The notes under the pieces: model-generated
Database searches by the model: none
What the model was told of the DNA's origin: nothing
The model's input: the letters and a program-made list of their open reading frames with translations, nothing else
Assembly: GCA_963795665.1 (NCBI GenBank)
Contig: CAWCIP010000002.1
Location: forward strand, 161,177 to 225,176
DNA: 64,000 nucleotides
Source: DASUPK01 sp963795665
GTDB taxonomy: Bacteria > Actinomycetota > Thermoleophilia > Solirubrobacterales > 70-9
Direction of reading: 5' to 3'
Shown here: positions 1 to 8,749 of the stretch, piece after piece
Position numbering within the stretch: the first letter of the stretch is position 1
Layout: each line of letters opens with the position of its first letter
Translations under genes and position numbers: made by a program

Positions 1-89
1 ACGACCGTGTCGCCCTCGTCGACCGGATCGCCGACCTTGACCTCGATCTTCCAGACTGTGCCGGTGATATGCGCCTCTACGTCGGCCAC
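1..89 (-). CDS. Biotin/lipoyl carrier domain protein (5' end only)
   Basis: Only the first 29 codons lie in the window; the gene runs off the left edge. Read from a GTG at 89, the peptide starts VADVEAHITGTVWKIEV and continues with KVGDPVDEGDTVV. That is the opening of a biotinyl/lipoyl swinging-arm domain, where an ITGTVWKI-type strand and a VGDxVxEGDxV turn precede the modified lysine. The lysine itself is outside the window. Such small proteins are biotin carboxyl carriers of acyl-CoA carboxylases, and a carboxylase beta subunit lies at 23.9 kb, though the two are far apart. Divergent from the glycosyltransferase at 111. Confidence 0.7.
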   Translation of the reverse strand, partial: MADVEAHITGTVWKIEVKVGDPVDEGDTV

Positions 90-110
90 GCGCCGGGACA
101 ATAGTCACCG

Positions 111-797
111 GTGACGCCGGAACGCACGCGCGTCGTCATCGTCGCGGCCCAGAACGAGGCGGAGCGAATCGGCGCGGCGCTCGACGCCCTGGCCGAGGCC
201 CTTCCCGGCGCGCGGCTGATGGTCGCGGACGATGCCTCCGCCGACGGCACGCAGTCCGTCGCCATGAGCCACGGCGCCTGGCTGGTGAGCAGGCGCCGCC
301 CGCACGGCAAGGGAGGCAACGTCACCGCCACGGCCGAGGCCGCGGTCGGGGAGTTCGACGACGACGCCACGGCGCTGCTCTGCGACGCCGACCTCGGGGA
401 GAGCGCGGGCGAGCTCGGTCCACTGGTCGAATCGGTCGAGGCGGGGAGGTGCGATCTGGCGGTGGGCCGGTTCGCCGATCCCGAGGGGGGAGGCTTCGGC
501 TTCACGCTCGGCTACGGGCGCAGGGCCGTGGAGCGGCTCTGCGGGGCGAGGCTGGAGGCGCCGCTCTCGGGCCAGCGCGCGATGCGCGTCTCCACGCTCC
601 GGCAGCTGATCCCCTTCGCGGACGGCTGGGGCCTCGAGATGGGCATGACGATCGACGCGGTCCGGGCCGGGCTCCGCATCGAGGAGATCGAGCTGCCGCT
701 CAGCCACCGGGCCACGGGGCGCACGCCCGGGGGCTTCCTCCACCGCGCCCGCCAGCTCCGCGACATCCGGCGCGCGGCGCGGAGTCGGGCTGGATGA
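111..797 (+). CDS. Family 2 glycosyltransferase
   Basis: A 228-residue GT-A fold glycosyltransferase. The nucleotide-sugar site is visible: VIVAAQNEAERI at about residues 9-20, VADDASADGT at 38-47, a GKGGN loop at 66-70 and the metal-binding CDAD at 91-94. It has no clear membrane segment, so it is probably cytosolic or peripheral. The GKGxx loop recalls polyprenyl-phosphate glycosyltransferases and glucosyl-phosphoglycerate synthases, but acceptor and donor cannot be read from sequence. It starts at a GTG and its stop overlaps the ATG of glycerol kinase by 4 bp, so the two are probably cotranscribed. Confidence 0.8.
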   Translation: MTPERTRVVIVAAQNEAERIGAALDALAEALPGARLMVADDASADGTQSVAMSHGAWLVSRRRPHGKGGNVTATAEAAVGEFDDDATALLCDADLGESAGELGPLVESVEAGRCDLAVGRFADPEGGGFGFTLGYGRRAVERLCGARLEAPLSGQRAMRVSTLRQLIPFADGWGLEMGMTIDAVRAGLRIEEIELPLSHRATGRTPGGFLHRARQLRDIRRAARSRAG

Positions 798-2272
798 TCC
801 AGATAGCGTCCCTGCCGATGATCCTGGCCATCGACCAGGGGACCACCGGGACCACCTGCATCGTCTTCGACGAGCACGGGCAGCCCTGCGGCCGCGCCTA
901 CAGCGAGTTCGAGCAGTACTTCCCGCAGCCGGGCTGGGTCGAGCACGATGCCGCCGAGATCTGGGACGTCACCCGCAGGGTGGCGGTCGCTGCGCTTGCA
1001 GACGCGGCCGTGCAGGGCTCGGACCTGAAGGGAATCGGGATCACCAACCAGCGCGAGACCGTCGTCGCCTGGGACCCGAGCACCGGCGAGCCGGTGCATC
1101 GGGCGCTGGTGTGGCAGGACCGCCGGACTGCGGCGCGATGCGACCAGCTCCGCGAGCAGGGCAAGGAGGGGTTGATCCGGGAGCGGACCGGCCTCGTCAT
1201 CGATCCGTATTTCTCCGGCACCAAGATCGAGTGGCTCACCCAGAACGCCGAGCTGCCGGGCGGGGTCGCCTTCGGGACGATCGACTCCTGGCTGGCCTTC
1301 AAGCTCACGGGCCGCCACCTCATCGACTACTCGAACGCGTCGCGGACGATGCTGTTCGACATCCGAAAGCTCGCCTGGGACGAGGAGATCTGCGGGCTGC
1401 TCGGGGTCGATCCGGCCTCGCTGCCGGAGCCGGTGCCCTCCTCGGAGGTCTATGGGACGACCTCGGTGTTCGGCGGCGAGGTGCCGGTGGCGGGCATCGC
1501 CGGCGACCAGCAGGCGGCTCTCTTCGGCCAGGCCTGCCAGCGGCCCGGCGAGACCAAGAACACCTACGGCACGGGCAGCTTCGTCCTGCTCAATACGGGG
1601 ACTGACGCGCCCGAGCCGGGGGAGGGTCTGCTCACCACCGTCGCCTGGGGTCTCGAGGGCGAGGTCACCTATGCGCTCGAGGCCGCCGTCTTCGTCACGG
1701 GCGCGGCGGTCCAATGGCTGCGGGATGGGCTCAGGATCATCACTCGCGCCGCCGAGACCGAGGAGCTCGCAGCGTCGCTCACCTCGAACGACGACATCTA
1801 CTTCGTCCCCGCCTTGACCGGGCTCGGATCACCGCACTGGGATCCCTATGCGAGGGGGACGATCGTCGGCCTGACTCGAGGCGCGACGCGCGCGCACCTC
1901 GCCCGCGCGGCGCTGGAGGCGATCGCCTACCAGACGGTCGACGCGGTCAGGGCGCAGGAGGCCGCGGCGGGTGAGCGGATCCCCTCGCTGAAGGCCGACG
2001 GCGGCGCCGTCGCGAATTCGTGGCTGATGCAGTTCCAGGCCGACGTGCTCGGGGTCCCCGTGATCGTGCCGGAGGTCGCCGAGACGACGGCGCTCGGCGC
2101 CGCCTATCTGGCCGGGATCGCCACAGGCCTCTGGACGGTGGATCAGGTGCGCCAGATGTGGCGGGAGGCGGCGACCTACGAGCCCGCGATGCCCGAATCC
2201 GAGCGCGACGAGCTGATCGGCCGCTGGCGGGAGGCCGTGGACCGCGCCCGCGGCTGGGCACGCGGTGAGTAG
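794..2272 (+). CDS. glpK: Glycerol kinase
   Basis: ATP-dependent phosphorylation of glycerol to sn-glycerol 3-phosphate in the cytosol. The 492-residue protein is of normal length. It has the FGGY-kinase phosphate loop AIDQGTTGTTCIVFD near the N-terminus, then TNQRETVVAWD, ALVWQDRRT, YFSGTKIEWL, GDQQAALFGQAC, TYGTGSF and the C-terminal LTGLGSPHWDPYARG. The ATG at 794 overlaps the previous stop (ATGA); a second in-frame ATG at 818 is immediately before the conserved region and is equally possible. The next gene encodes an acylglycerol-phosphate acyltransferase, so glycerol phosphate may feed lipid synthesis, although a terminator lies between them. Confidence 0.95.
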   Translation: MIQIASLPMILAIDQGTTGTTCIVFDEHGQPCGRAYSEFEQYFPQPGWVEHDAAEIWDVTRRVAVAALADAAVQGSDLKGIGITNQRETVVAWDPSTGEPVHRALVWQDRRTAARCDQLREQGKEGLIRERTGLVIDPYFSGTKIEWLTQNAELPGGVAFGTIDSWLAFKLTGRHLIDYSNASRTMLFDIRKLAWDEEICGLLGVDPASLPEPVPSSEVYGTTSVFGGEVPVAGIAGDQQAALFGQACQRPGETKNTYGTGSFVLLNTGTDAPEPGEGLLTTVAWGLEGEVTYALEAAVFVTGAAVQWLRDGLRIITRAAETEELAASLTSNDDIYFVPALTGLGSPHWDPYARGTIVGLTRGATRAHLARAALEAIAYQTVDAVRAQEAAAGERIPSLKADGGAVANSWLMQFQADVLGVPVIVPEVAETTALGAAYLAGIATGLWTVDQVRQMWREAATYEPAMPESERDELIGRWREAVDRARGWARGE

Positions 2273-2326
2273 GGTTGATCCAAGGCGTAACCCAGGCGTA
2301 AGCACTGGGTAGGAATCAGCACGTGC

Positions 2327-2349
2327 CGCCGTCCTCGACGGCGTTTTTT
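2327..2349 (+). terminator. Rho-independent terminator between glpK and the acyltransferase gene
   Basis: A 7-bp stem, CGCCGTC / GACGGCG around a CTC loop, is followed directly by six T (2344-2349). It ends only about 11 bases before the next ATG at 2361, so it also lies in the leader of that gene. A weaker hairpin (ACCCAG / CTGGGT, about 2290-2310) precedes it. It either ends glpK transcription or acts as an attenuator for the acyltransferase. Confidence 0.75.
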
Positions 2350-2360
2350 GTGAGGAAGAG

Positions 2361-3155
2361 ATGCCCAAGGTGAACCCCAAGGACATGAAGCCGCAGGTCT
2401 ACAAGGACCCGCGCCCAGCGGAGATGTTCACGCAGTACCACCGCAGCGCCCGCCGTGGCGTCGGCTGGATCTACGACTTCGTCCGGATGATCCTGACGAT
2501 CCCGACGATCCTCTTCTACAGGGCGCGCGCGATAGGAGTTGAGAACGTCCCGGCCACCGGGCCCGTGATCCTGGCGCCCAACCACTTCAGCCAGTGGGAC
2601 CACTTCTTCGCGGCCGTGTACCTGCCGCGGAAGGTCCAGTTCATGGCCAAGTCCCAGCTCTTCAAGAACCCGGCGATCAAGTACATCTTCAAGCACGGCG
2701 GGGTTTTCCCCGTCAGGCGCGGGCACCACGACGAGGAGGCGTTCACCACCGCGAACATCGTCCTCGACCGTGGCGGCACGATGCTGATGTACGCGGAGGG
2801 CGGCCGCTCTCGGACCGGCGACCTCGGAGAGCCGAAGCGGGGAATCGGCAAGATCGCCCTGGAGTCCGGCGTGCCGGTCGTACCGGTCGCGATCCACGGC
2901 TCGGCGCACGTCCGCGGGTGGAAGCGAATGCGGTTCCCCAAGGTGACCATCCAGTACGGCGAGCCGGTCACCTTCCCGGTCAATGCGGACCCCGACCGCG
3001 ACGAGCAGCAGCAGGCGGCCAACCAGGTCTTCGACCTCGTCCGGGCGATGTACGTCGACCTCGAGCAGAACGGCCGGCGCGACGTCCTCAAGCGCCTGCG
3101 CGAGGGGCTGCCGGCAGCTCCGACCCCGGACGCCGCGGACAACTACTCCTCGTAG
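2361..3155 (+). CDS. 1-acyl-sn-glycerol-3-phosphate acyltransferase (PlsC family)
   Basis: A 264-residue membrane-associated acyltransferase that would add an acyl chain to lysophosphatidic acid or a similar acceptor. Family motifs are clear: NHFSQWD at residues 74-80 (the NHx4D catalytic block) and EGGRS at 146-150 (the EGTRS acceptor-phosphate block). One hydrophobic stretch lies near residues 40-55. GGAAGAG precedes the ATG. The last 13 bases overlap the convergent gene at 3143. The lysophospholipid acceptor is inferred from the family. Confidence 0.88.
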   Translation: MPKVNPKDMKPQVYKDPRPAEMFTQYHRSARRGVGWIYDFVRMILTIPTILFYRARAIGVENVPATGPVILAPNHFSQWDHFFAAVYLPRKVQFMAKSQLFKNPAIKYIFKHGGVFPVRRGHHDEEAFTTANIVLDRGGTMLMYAEGGRSRTGDLGEPKRGIGKIALESGVPVVPVAIHGSAHVRGWKRMRFPKVTIQYGEPVTFPVNADPDRDEQQQAANQVFDLVRAMYVDLEQNGRRDVLKRLREGLPAAPTPDAADNYSS

Positions 3156-4051
3156 CGGGGCTCGAGCTTCTCCCAGAACTCCGGGTCGTGTCCCGGGACC
3201 ATGAGCGCGTACGGATAGGTGCGCCGGTAGGCCTGTAGCTCGCGCAGCGATCGCCGCCAGTTGTGCTCGTCGGCCATCATCACCGGCTCCCCCTCGCCCT
3301 GGAGCTGCGTCCAGTCGTACGCGGCGTCCCCGACGATGACGAAGTCGCGCTGAGGCAGGCGCAGGATCACCGATGTGTGGCCCGCGCTGTGGCCCGGCGT
3401 GTAGATCAGGCGCACCGAGCCGTCCCCGAAGAGGTCCAAGCTTCTCCCGAAGGGCCCGTACGACTCGACCAGCTCGCTGTCGAAGTCGACGGTTGCGTAG
3501 TCGAATGCGTAGTCGTAGTGCGAGGGGTGGTAGCCGCGCAGCAGCGGCAGCCTCCCCGTGGTGGCCGCCTCCCATTCGGTTGCGCTGAGCACGAACTGCG
3601 CATCGGGAAAGACCTCGATCGCCGATGCGTGGTCCTCATGCAGGTGAGTGAGCACGACGACCGCGATGTCCGATGCCTCCAGCCCGCGCTTGCGAAGCTG
3701 CGAGACGACGTCCTCGCCCTCCTCGACCGTGTAATGACGGCCGGAGAAGCGGCCCAGGTTGTCCCGTGGATCTCTCACGATCGAGGGGTGGAGGCCGGTA
3801 TCGACGAGAATGTTGCCGGCGCTCGGGTGACGGGCCAGGTAGGCGGGAACGGGCCGGGACTCCCAGGTCTCCGGCTTCGAGCCGATTCCGATGGCGCGCA
3901 GCCGGTTGATCGGGCCACGCCCGGCTCGGTTGAAGAACGACGCCGGCCACAGGGCCTGGCCCGTGTGCAGCGGCTCCACGATCAGCACAGCCCCCTCGGT
4001 GCCTCCGGGGAGTGGCTCCTCGAGCGGAATCGGCTCGGCATTCACGCTCAC
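3143..4051 (-). CDS. Metallo-beta-lactamase-fold hydrolase, AHL-lactonase-like
   Basis: A 302-residue metallohydrolase. The two-metal signature is HLHEDH (H136, H138, D140, H141), with GHSAGHTS and a late VPGHD supplying further ligands. The order HxHxDH, GHSxGH, GD.AYD resembles N-acyl-homoserine lactonases (AttM/AiiA group), which open lactone rings and can quench quorum sensing. The substrate cannot be proved, and other lactones are possible. It is divergent from the SDR gene at 4064 with only 12 bases between start codons. Confidence 0.78.
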   Translation of the reverse strand: MSVNAEPIPLEEPLPGGTEGAVLIVEPLHTGQALWPASFFNRAGRGPINRLRAIGIGSKPETWESRPVPAYLARHPSAGNILVDTGLHPSIVRDPRDNLGRFSGRHYTVEEGEDVVSQLRKRGLEASDIAVVVLTHLHEDHASAIEVFPDAQFVLSATEWEAATTGRLPLLRGYHPSHYDYAFDYATVDFDSELVESYGPFGRSLDLFGDGSVRLIYTPGHSAGHTSVILRLPQRDFVIVGDAAYDWTQLQGEGEPVMMADEHNWRRSLRELQAYRRTYPYALMVPGHDPEFWEKLEPRYEE

Positions 4052-4063
4052 GCGGGCCAGCTT

Positions 4064-4918
4064 ATGCTCACGGCCGTGGGTTCACGAATCTTTGCGCCCG
4101 GCCTGCTCGACGGGAAGGTCTGCGTCGTCTCCGGGGCCGGCACCGGCCTCGGCAAGGCGACGGCTCTGGAGCTGGCCGGCCTGGGTGCCACCGTGATCGG
4201 TTGCGCCCGCCGGAGCGAGCCGCTGGAGGGAATGGTCGAGGAGGTTTCGGGGCGAGGTGGCAAGGCCGAGTTCGAAGCGCTCGACATCCGCGACGACGAG
4301 GCCGTCGACGCTTTCATGGACGGCGTCCTGGAACGCCACGGCCGGATCGACCTGCTCGTCAACAACGCGGGGGGCCAGTTCCTGAGCCCGGCCGAGGCGA
4401 TCACCCCGAAGGGCTTCAAGACCGTGATCGACCTCAACGTCCAGGGCACCTGGCAGATGACCCACGCCGCGGCGACCAAGGCGTTCATCCCGCAGGGCGA
4501 GGGCAAGGTGGTCAGCATCACCGTCTCCCCGCACATGGGGTTCCCGGGGATGGTCCACACGGGCGCCGCCCGGGCCGCGGTCGAGAACATGATGCGGACG
4601 CTCTCCGTCGAGTGGGCCCGTTTCGGGATTCGCCTGGTGGCGGTCGCGATCGGGCAGTTCGACACCGAGACCCTGCGGACCAAGTACCCGAAGGCCATCG
4701 TCGACAACGTCGCCGGCACGGTGCCGCTGGGCAGGCTCGGGACGGAGGACGAGATGGCCTGGCTGATGGCCTATCTGGCCTCGCCGGCGGGCGACTTCTT
4801 CTCGGGCTGCGTGATCACGGTCGACGGAGCGCGGGACAACTGGTTCGGTGGCTGGCCGCCGGGCGGGGCGGCCGGCGAAGGGGGAGAGCCGCTCGCCGAG
4901 GAGCGGCGCGAGGACTAG
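4064..4918 (+). CDS. SDR oxidoreductase, 2-enoyl-/2,4-dienoyl-CoA reductase-like
   Basis: A 284-residue short-chain dehydrogenase/reductase with a Rossmann glycine motif SGAGTGLG (23-30) and NNAGG at 100-104. The usual catalytic YxxxK is absent: the equivalent stretch reads HTGAARAAV (165-173). This substitution is seen in the peroxisomal trans-2-enoyl-CoA and 2,4-dienoyl-CoA reductase branch, so NADPH-dependent reduction of an unsaturated acyl-CoA is the best guess. A GTG at 4076 is an alternative start. It meets the convergent methyltransferase with a 4-bp overlap. Confidence 0.8.
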   Translation: MLTAVGSRIFAPGLLDGKVCVVSGAGTGLGKATALELAGLGATVIGCARRSEPLEGMVEEVSGRGGKAEFEALDIRDDEAVDAFMDGVLERHGRIDLLVNNAGGQFLSPAEAITPKGFKTVIDLNVQGTWQMTHAAATKAFIPQGEGKVVSITVSPHMGFPGMVHTGAARAAVENMMRTLSVEWARFGIRLVAVAIGQFDTETLRTKYPKAIVDNVAGTVPLGRLGTEDEMAWLMAYLASPAGDFFSGCVITVDGARDNWFGGWPPGGAAGEGGEPLAEERRED

Positions 4919-5694
4919 CGTCTGCCCGCCGCGATGACGTAGAGGTGCCGGATGACGAGGCGGTCATCGGTCCGCCCGGCGACGAGCCCGGTCTCCTGGC
5001 CGCCGTCGGCCTCGCCCTCGAGGGCAGCGAGCACCTCCGCGGCAGCGGCCTCCCCCGGCTGCCCCTGCTCGATCCAGCGCACCGCGTCGAGCGTGCGGTG
5101 CCGCTCCGACGCGAGCTCGGCCGAGACGCCTGCCTCCCGCATCATGCCGATCAGCTCGTCCGGCGCCAGCGCTCGCGTGTGGCTCGGATCTCGCAGCCGC
5201 TCGAGCTCGTCTCGGCGGGCCGCGACGCCGCTGCCGCCCGCGGCCATGTCGATCACCGCGACGAGGCCGCCCGGCCTGCATACCCGGGCCATCTCCCGCG
5301 CGGCGAGCCCGGGGTCGTCGAGGTGATGAAAGGCGAAGCGGTTGACGACGACGTCGAACTGGGCATCGGGGAACGGCAGCCCCGTTGCGTCTCCTTCGGC
5401 GAAGAGCACGTTGCGGGCTCCGTCCTCGGCTGCTGATGCGGCCCCGGTGGCGAGCATCTCCGGGGTGAGGTCGACGATCACCGCGAAGGCGGCGCGCTCG
5501 GCCAGATAGCGGCCGAGCCGCCCGCTTCCGCCGGCGACATCGAGCACGACATCCGTCTCGGTGACCGGCACATGCGCGCCGATCCATTCGAGGAGGTCGC
5601 GATCGCGGAAGATCGATCCGGCGACTTCGAAGGAGGTGGCCTGCTTCGCGAACTCTCGCTTGGTCGTCGTTCGGTGGCTCGCGGGGTCGGTCAT
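4915..5694 (-). CDS. Class I SAM-dependent methyltransferase
   Basis: A 259-residue methyltransferase. Motif I is VLDVAGGSGRLG, followed by an acidic residue in VIVDLTPEML, a GDATGLPFPD block (motif II region) and FHHLDDP, then RVCRPGGLVAVID. This is the UbiE/Methyltransf_11 pattern. The substrate is unknown. The last 4 bp overlap the convergent SDR. Confidence 0.8.
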   Translation of the reverse strand: MTDPASHRTTTKREFAKQATSFEVAGSIFRDRDLLEWIGAHVPVTETDVVLDVAGGSGRLGRYLAERAAFAVIVDLTPEMLATGAASAAEDGARNVLFAEGDATGLPFPDAQFDVVVNRFAFHHLDDPGLAAREMARVCRPGGLVAVIDMAAGGSGVAARRDELERLRDPSHTRALAPDELIGMMREAGVSAELASERHRTLDAVRWIEQGQPGEAAAAEVLAALEGEADGGQETGLVAGRTDDRLVIRHLYVIAAGRR

Positions 5695-5730
5695 GCAGGC
5701 GAGGCTAATGCGCCTGGTGCCTGGCGACCC

Positions 5731-6567
5731 TCAGGAGTACATCCCGACGAACTGCCCTCCGGTGCAGTTGATCACCTGTCCGTGCACGAAGTTGGAGAGG
5801 GGAGAGCACAGGAAGAGGATCGGTCCCGCCGCGTCGGATGGCTCCGCCGGACGCCCGAGCGGGATCGTCATGCGCGCCATCTGGCGCATCTGCTCGGGGA
5901 TCCCGAGGGATACCTCCTCCTCGCTCTCGCCGGCGGCCTGCATCGTCTCGCCTTTCTCCTTCGCCTGGGTCAGCCGGGTCTCGACGAACCCAAAGGCGAC
6001 GGCGTTGCTGTTGACCTTGAACTGTCCCCACTCCTTGGCGATCGTCTTGGTCAGCCCGGTGACGCCCGCCTTGGCGGACGAGTAGTTCGCCTGGCCGGCG
6101 TTCCCCATGGTGCCCGAGACGGAGGTGACGTTGACGATCTTGCGGAAGACCTCCTCGCCGGCCTCGGCCTCCTTCTTGGCGGCCTCCCGCCAGCTCGGCG
6201 CCAGGGCGCGGATCATCCGGAAGGGGACGATCGTGTGGATGTCGAGCATCGCCTGGAACTGCTCGTCGGTCATCTTGTGGACGACCCCGTCCCAGGTATA
6301 GCCCGCGTTGTTGACCACGGCATCGACCTGACCGAAGGCGTCTATGGCGGCGTTGACCAGCTCCTCCGGGATCCCGGGCTTGGTGAGGTCGCCCGCGAAC
6401 ACCGCGGTGTCGCCGTCGATCTCCTTGGCGGCCTGTTCCGCCACGTCGCCGTCGAGGTCGTTGATCAGCACCTTGGCGCCCTCGCTGACGAACAGCTCGG
6501 CCGTGGCGCGGCCGATGCCTCGCGCCGAGCCGGTGATGATCGCGCTCTTTCCGTCAAGCAGTCCCAA
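5731..6567 (-). CDS. SDR oxidoreductase, 3-oxoacyl-ACP reductase (FabG)-like
   Basis: A 278-residue classical short-chain dehydrogenase: TGSARGIG nucleotide motif at 12-19, NNAGY, a catalytic serine in VTSVSGT and an intact YSSAKAGV (YxxxK). It differs from FabG by an insert of about 20 residues before the serine strand (the EAAKKEAEAGEE segment) and another after residue 210. It is probably an NAD(P)-dependent hydroxyacyl-thioester dehydrogenase. It reads in the same direction as the thioesterase and MFS genes upstream, with a 46-bp gap. Confidence 0.82.
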   Translation of the reverse strand: MGLLDGKSAIITGSARGIGRATAELFVSEGAKVLINDLDGDVAEQAAKEIDGDTAVFAGDLTKPGIPEELVNAAIDAFGQVDAVVNNAGYTWDGVVHKMTDEQFQAMLDIHTIVPFRMIRALAPSWREAAKKEAEAGEEVFRKIVNVTSVSGTMGNAGQANYSSAKAGVTGLTKTIAKEWGQFKVNSNAVAFGFVETRLTQAKEKGETMQAAGESEEEVSLGIPEQMRQMARMTIPLGRPAEPSDAAGPILFLCSPLSNFVHGQVINCTGGQFVGMYS

Positions 6568-6613
6568 GTTCGTTGCCTCCTGTCTGATGCCGCTTTATGT
6601 AGGACGCGGATTC

Positions 6614-7030
6614 TTACCCAAACCGGTACGTGGCGATCCCGTGGGCGACCACCGTGCCCTCGGGATCGGTGACGCTCACCTCGCAGAAGCTGAGGCGGCC
6701 GCCCCGCTTGGCGACGCGCGCCTCCGCGCGCAGATCGACGCCGCTCGCCGCAGAGGCGAAGTTGACCGAGAGCGAGATGGTCGAGCCCGCCGGGCTCTCC
6801 GGCACCTCATCCGTCGCCCAGGCCGCCGCCATGGCCGCGGTGTCGATCAGCGCGCCGATCGCTCCGCCGTGGACGACCTCGCCGATCGTCGCCAGCTCGG
6901 GCTTGAAGGGGAGCTCGAGCACCGCCTCGTCGCTGCCGATCGATGCCAGCCGGATCCCGAGCTGCGCCGCGTGCGGCGAGTTGGGAATGAACGCCTCGAT
7001 GATCTCCCTGCGGGTCGGCTGCTCGTTCAT
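6614..7030 (-). CDS. PaaI-type hotdog thioesterase
   Basis: A 138-residue hotdog-fold protein. The signature VVHGGAIGALIDTAAMAA contains the HGG turn and the catalytic acidic residue of PaaI/YbgC-like acyl-CoA thioesterases, followed by ISLSVNFASAASG. It would hydrolyse aryl- or acyl-CoA esters in the cytosol. Its ATG overlaps the stop of the upstream MFS gene by 4 bp, so they are translationally coupled. Confidence 0.85.
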   Translation of the reverse strand: MNEQPTRREIIEAFIPNSPHAAQLGIRLASIGSDEAVLELPFKPELATIGEVVHGGAIGALIDTAAMAAAWATDEVPESPAGSTISLSVNFASAASGVDLRAEARVAKRGGRLSFCEVSVTDPEGTVVAHGIATYRFG

Positions 7031-8691
7031 AGCCCGAGCAGGCCCTGGATCAGCGAGGAGGCCGAGCGCGGGTTGACGCCATGCTCCTCCTCGAACTTGT
7101 GCTGGAGGCGGTCGTCGAACAGGGCCAGCAGGAGCTCCTCGCGGCTCGAGCCGAAGCTGCAGGCCGCCCGGTCGAGCGCCGACAGCGAGATGTCCTGGAG
7201 CGACCCGGTGATCCCCCCGGTGTCCGGCAGCTGGCGATCCTTGCAGGGGTCCTCGATCGGGACGACCACCTGATCCGTGGCGGCGAAGGCGATGCCGTAG
7301 CCCGCTGCCGCCCCGATCGCCGCGGCAGCGGCGATCGCGATCGCGGAGCGGCCGACCGCCGCTCGCAGCGCGCCCGAGAGCAGGATCAAGGCCGCGATCA
7401 GGGCGAGCACGGCCGTGACGATGAAGGTGGGGCGGAACGCCCGGCGAACCGCCGAGGTCACCACGTCGTCCAGGGTGCTCCCGAGCTTGTCGAACTCGGA
7501 CGCCTGGTTCGGATCGAGGTCGGTTCGCGCCTTGTCGATGGACTTCTGCAGCTCGCTCCTGGGATCGTCCGTGTTCAGCCCTCCGAACAGATCGGGAGCG
7601 ATTGCGATCTTGTCCTCGGGCGGCAGCTGCGCGTTCAGGACCGCGGCGGTGCCCTGCTCTCGGGCTGAGTCGATGGTCGTGGTGAGGTTCGCCGAGATCA
7701 GGGGCGCGAGCGCGGCGAGCGCCAGGGCGATTCCCGCATGGCGGATGGAGAGGAGCCGCGCGACGTCATGACGCGTGCGCTCGGGCATCAGCTCGCCGGA
7801 GAGCGCCGGCAGCGCCATGCCCATCCCGGCCCCGGCGAGAACCTGCGGCACGACCGTCCACCAGGCCGACGCCGCGGGTAACAGCGCGAGGCATCCCACC
7901 CCGCCGGCGACCAGCACGCACCCCGCGATCGCCCGCGTCTGTGGGTCGCCCGGCAACCGCGAGGAGAGCAGCGCGGCGGCCGGCAGGACGCTGACCGCCA
8001 GCGCCGCCGCGAGGGGCTCGATGCTCCACCCCGACACCAGCAGGAGGACGACCAGGAAGATCACCGCGGTCAGCGATGCCGAGAGCAATCCCAGCGCGAT
8101 CGACTCGCGAATCGGAAGGGGGGCGGTGGGGCGATCGGGGTCCCGGCCGTCGTCGGGCGTCACGATCTCGCCGCGCGCGGCCTGCAGGGCCACGAGCATC
8201 CCGGGCAGCACGATCGGGGCCTGGGCGAGGAAGATCGCCCGCCACGAGAAGGCCTGGGTCAGGGCCCCACCGAGCGCGGGGCCGACAGCGATGCCGAAGA
8301 CCGAGGCCGCCACCCACATCCGGCGCCCCGGGCCGGGCCTGCCGCCGTCGAGAAGCTCGAATGCCGCGACCAGCCCGGCGGCACCGCCCAGAGCCTGGAC
8401 GCCGCGCAGGACGAGCAGCGGCACCAGCGAGTCGGACGCCCCGCAGCCGAGCGACGCCGCGCAGAAGAGGGCCAGCCCGGCGGCGCCCACGTGCGCGTCG
8501 CCGTAGCGCCGGCACAGCCAGGCGGCGGGCAGCAGCGCCAGCGCCAGGACGGCCGTGTAGACGCCGAGCACCAGCGCGACGCCCTCGACGGTCGCGTTCA
8601 GCTCGACCAGGATCGAGGGCAGCCCCAGCGTGACGATCGAGGCGTCCGCCAGGGCGACCCCGGCGGCGAGCGCTATGAAGATTCGCCTCAC
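7027..8691 (-). CDS. MFS drug transporter, DHA2 (14-TM) family
   Basis: A 554-residue membrane protein with about 12-14 hydrophobic helices. It shows LCRRYGDAHVG after helix 2, a loop and helix pattern typical of proton-coupled multidrug exporters, and a long extracytoplasmic insert of about 80 residues near residues 345-425 (rich in D, E and Q) between late helices. The export substrate is unknown. The 3' end overlaps the thioesterase start. Confidence 0.82.
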   Translation of the reverse strand: MRRIFIALAAGVALADASIVTLGLPSILVELNATVEGVALVLGVYTAVLALALLPAAWLCRRYGDAHVGAAGLALFCAASLGCGASDSLVPLLVLRGVQALGGAAGLVAAFELLDGGRPGPGRRMWVAASVFGIAVGPALGGALTQAFSWRAIFLAQAPIVLPGMLVALQAARGEIVTPDDGRDPDRPTAPLPIRESIALGLLSASLTAVIFLVVLLLVSGWSIEPLAAALAVSVLPAAALLSSRLPGDPQTRAIAGCVLVAGGVGCLALLPAASAWWTVVPQVLAGAGMGMALPALSGELMPERTRHDVARLLSIRHAGIALALAALAPLISANLTTTIDSAREQGTAAVLNAQLPPEDKIAIAPDLFGGLNTDDPRSELQKSIDKARTDLDPNQASEFDKLGSTLDDVVTSAVRRAFRPTFIVTAVLALIAALILLSGALRAAVGRSAIAIAAAAAIGAAAGYGIAFAATDQVVVPIEDPCKDRQLPDTGGITGSLQDISLSALDRAACSFGSSREELLLALFDDRLQHKFEEEHGVNPRSASSLIQGLLGL

Positions 8692-8749
8692 GCGGCCAAA
8701 TTACCGCGAGAGCTTCAAGGCGCCCGCCGCCAGGGTCGGTGGCTCAGGC

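Noticed and set aside
3263..4063. A long upstream extension of the SDR frame into the divergent lactonase gene
   Set aside because: The SDR starts at the conserved Rossmann block after 4064, and the extension is antisense to a real gene.
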